From Methylococcaceae bacterium UBA7658 (GTDB taxonomy: Bacteria > Pseudomonadota > Gammaproteobacteria > Methylococcales > Methylomonadaceae), in contig DLHW01000043.1 of NCBI GenBank assembly GCA_002483425.1, forward strand, positions 1-33,303: a stretch of 33,303 bases of DNA, in the 5' to 3' direction. The translations under genes and the position numbers were made by a program. Under the pieces are notes generated by a model. It had not been told where the DNA came from, made no database searches, and was given only the letters and a program-made list of their open reading frames with translations. Shown piece by piece: positions 32,770 to 33,303 of this stretch; position 1 is the stretch's first letter; each line of letters begins with the position of its first letter.

Positions 32770-33153
32770 ATGAAAACAACAATTTTTTTTCCCGCAATTT
32801 TATTATTTGCTGCAACTGCAGCCGCAGGATCCCGAACTGGTCATCATGGCGATTGGCTGGTGACTTGCCACAAACCCAAGTTTATTCAAGAAAAACCAGT
32901 TATGGATTCTGCTGTCTCCGAGTTTCAAACGTTCGAGTTTACCGCCTCGGACAATACCGATGCCGCAACGTTAAAAGTTTGGGTTAACAATAATCCGCTT
33001 AAAGTTACTATCGATAAGCGACCAAGCGGATATTACCGCGTGACAGGTAAGCTGGTCGAACCCATCCGGGAAGGTAAGGCGTGGATAAAGGTAAGTTCCG
33101 AAAGTAATGACGGATGTAACGACTTAAGGGCTTGGAATGTCTACGTTAAGTAG
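32770..33153 (+). CDS. Small secreted protein of unknown function
   Basis: A 127-residue protein I do not recognise. It has a classic signal peptide (K2, hydrophobic 5-18, cleavage near AAAG-S at 17-21), giving a mature part of about 107 residues rich in beta-strand patterns. Two cysteines (C33 and C116) near the ends of the mature chain could form one disulfide, as in an immunoglobulin-like fold. No lipobox, membrane helix or PEP-CTERM-like tail is seen. AAGGGCAGG just before the ATG is a good ribosome site. The Fnr-type box and -10 element upstream suggest induction at low oxygen. It follows the glycoside hydrolase by 201 bp and probably is its own transcription unit. Confidence 0.8.
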   Translation: MKTTIFFPAILLFAATAAAGSRTGHHGDWLVTCHKPKFIQEKPVMDSAVSEFQTFEFTASDNTDAATLKVWVNNNPLKVTIDKRPSGYYRVTGKLVEPIREGKAWIKVSSESNDGCNDLRAWNVYVK

Positions 33154-33176
33154 ACCATAAATTCTAAAGATAAAAT

Positions 33177-33297
33177 GCCGTCAAGAATTGCGGGGAATCG
33201 TTCGATTATCTAAGACGGCGTCCATTGGAAACAACGGACCTGCCGGTTTTAAAGACGGATTTTTTCTCAATGTGAGGCGAAGCCGCCGTTACGGCGG
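33177..33297. other. Hairpins after the small secreted protein gene
   Basis: GCCGTC (33177-33182) pairs with GACGGC (33214-33219), enclosing a smaller AATCG/CGATT hairpin, and CCGCCG-TTA-CGGCGG (33283-33297) is a perfect 6-bp stem near the window end. Neither is directly followed by a T-run on the plus strand, though a T-run lies at about 33260-33265. One of them may end the small gene's transcript. Confidence 0.35.
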
Positions 33298-33303
33298 GGG
33301 GTG

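Noticed and set aside
32568..33153. PEP-CTERM-type sorting tail on the glycoside hydrolase or the small secreted protein
   Set aside because: Neither C-terminus has a hydrophobic helix followed by basic residues; they end in HWFLLSDS and AWNVYVK.
1..33303. CRISPR array, tRNA/rRNA genes, insertion sequences or phage genes
   Set aside because: No regularly spaced repeats, no tRNA-like or rRNA sequence and no transposase, integrase or phage protein was seen in any frame.

Overview
The window looks like a chromosomal segment of a gammaproteobacterium. The UvrB is very close to the enterobacterial protein along its whole length, and an exosortase/PrsT exopolysaccharide locus of this kind is common in methanotrophs of the Methylococcales and related sediment or water bacteria. 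That placement is inference from gene content; no rRNA or methane-oxidation gene is present to prove it. I see no tRNA, rRNA, CRISPR array or insertion sequence.

Layout. (1) 56-3270: housekeeping block with a DUF455 ferritin-like protein (minus strand), then a VanZ-like membrane protein and uvrB on the plus strand. (2) 3281-3321: a strong bidirectional-looking terminator. (3) 3360-5477: a secreted alpha/beta hydrolase on the minus strand. (4) 5727-27718: about 22 kb of nineteen closely packed minus-strand genes. Read in transcription order (high to low coordinates) they are a Wzx-type flippase, a sulfotransferase, a 2-oxoglutarate/Fe(II) oxygenase, a sulfotransferase, a GT2 glycosyltransferase, a sulfotransferase, a hexapeptide acetyltransferase, a GT2, a GT4-like enzyme, two tandem sulfotransferases, two Gfo/Idh/MocA dehydrogenases, a GT4, a membrane GT2, a WecG/TagA glycosyltransferase fused to a STAS domain, an exosortase fused to an EpsI domain, the PrsT TPR lipoprotein, and a bifunctional mannose-1-phosphate guanylyltransferase/phosphomannose isomerase. 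(5) 28054-32568, plus strand and divergent: an O-antigen ligase/polymerase-like membrane protein and a large secreted clan-A glycoside hydrolase. (6) 32770-33153: a small secreted orphan protein preceded by a textbook Fnr/Anr box and a -10 element.

How it fits together. The guanylyltransferase supplies GDP-mannose, the two dehydrogenases probably modify a nucleotide sugar, six glycosyltransferases build a lipid-linked repeat unit, and the flippase and Wzy/WaaL-like protein export and polymerise or ligate it. The sulfotransferases, acetyltransferase and perhaps the oxygenase would decorate it, and the glycoside hydrolase would trim it. Exosortase plus PrsT ties this polysaccharide to C-terminally anchored surface proteins, but no exosortase substrate (PEP-CTERM-like tail) is encoded here. 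Also missing are the initiating polyprenyl-phosphate transferase, Wza/Wzc-type export proteins, PAPS synthesis genes and the PrsK/PrsR regulators, so the locus depends on genes elsewhere.

Most notable: five sulfotransferases in one exosortase-linked polysaccharide operon, a glycosyltransferase-STAS fusion, an oxygenase inside the operon, and the Fnr-type promoter of the orphan secreted protein.
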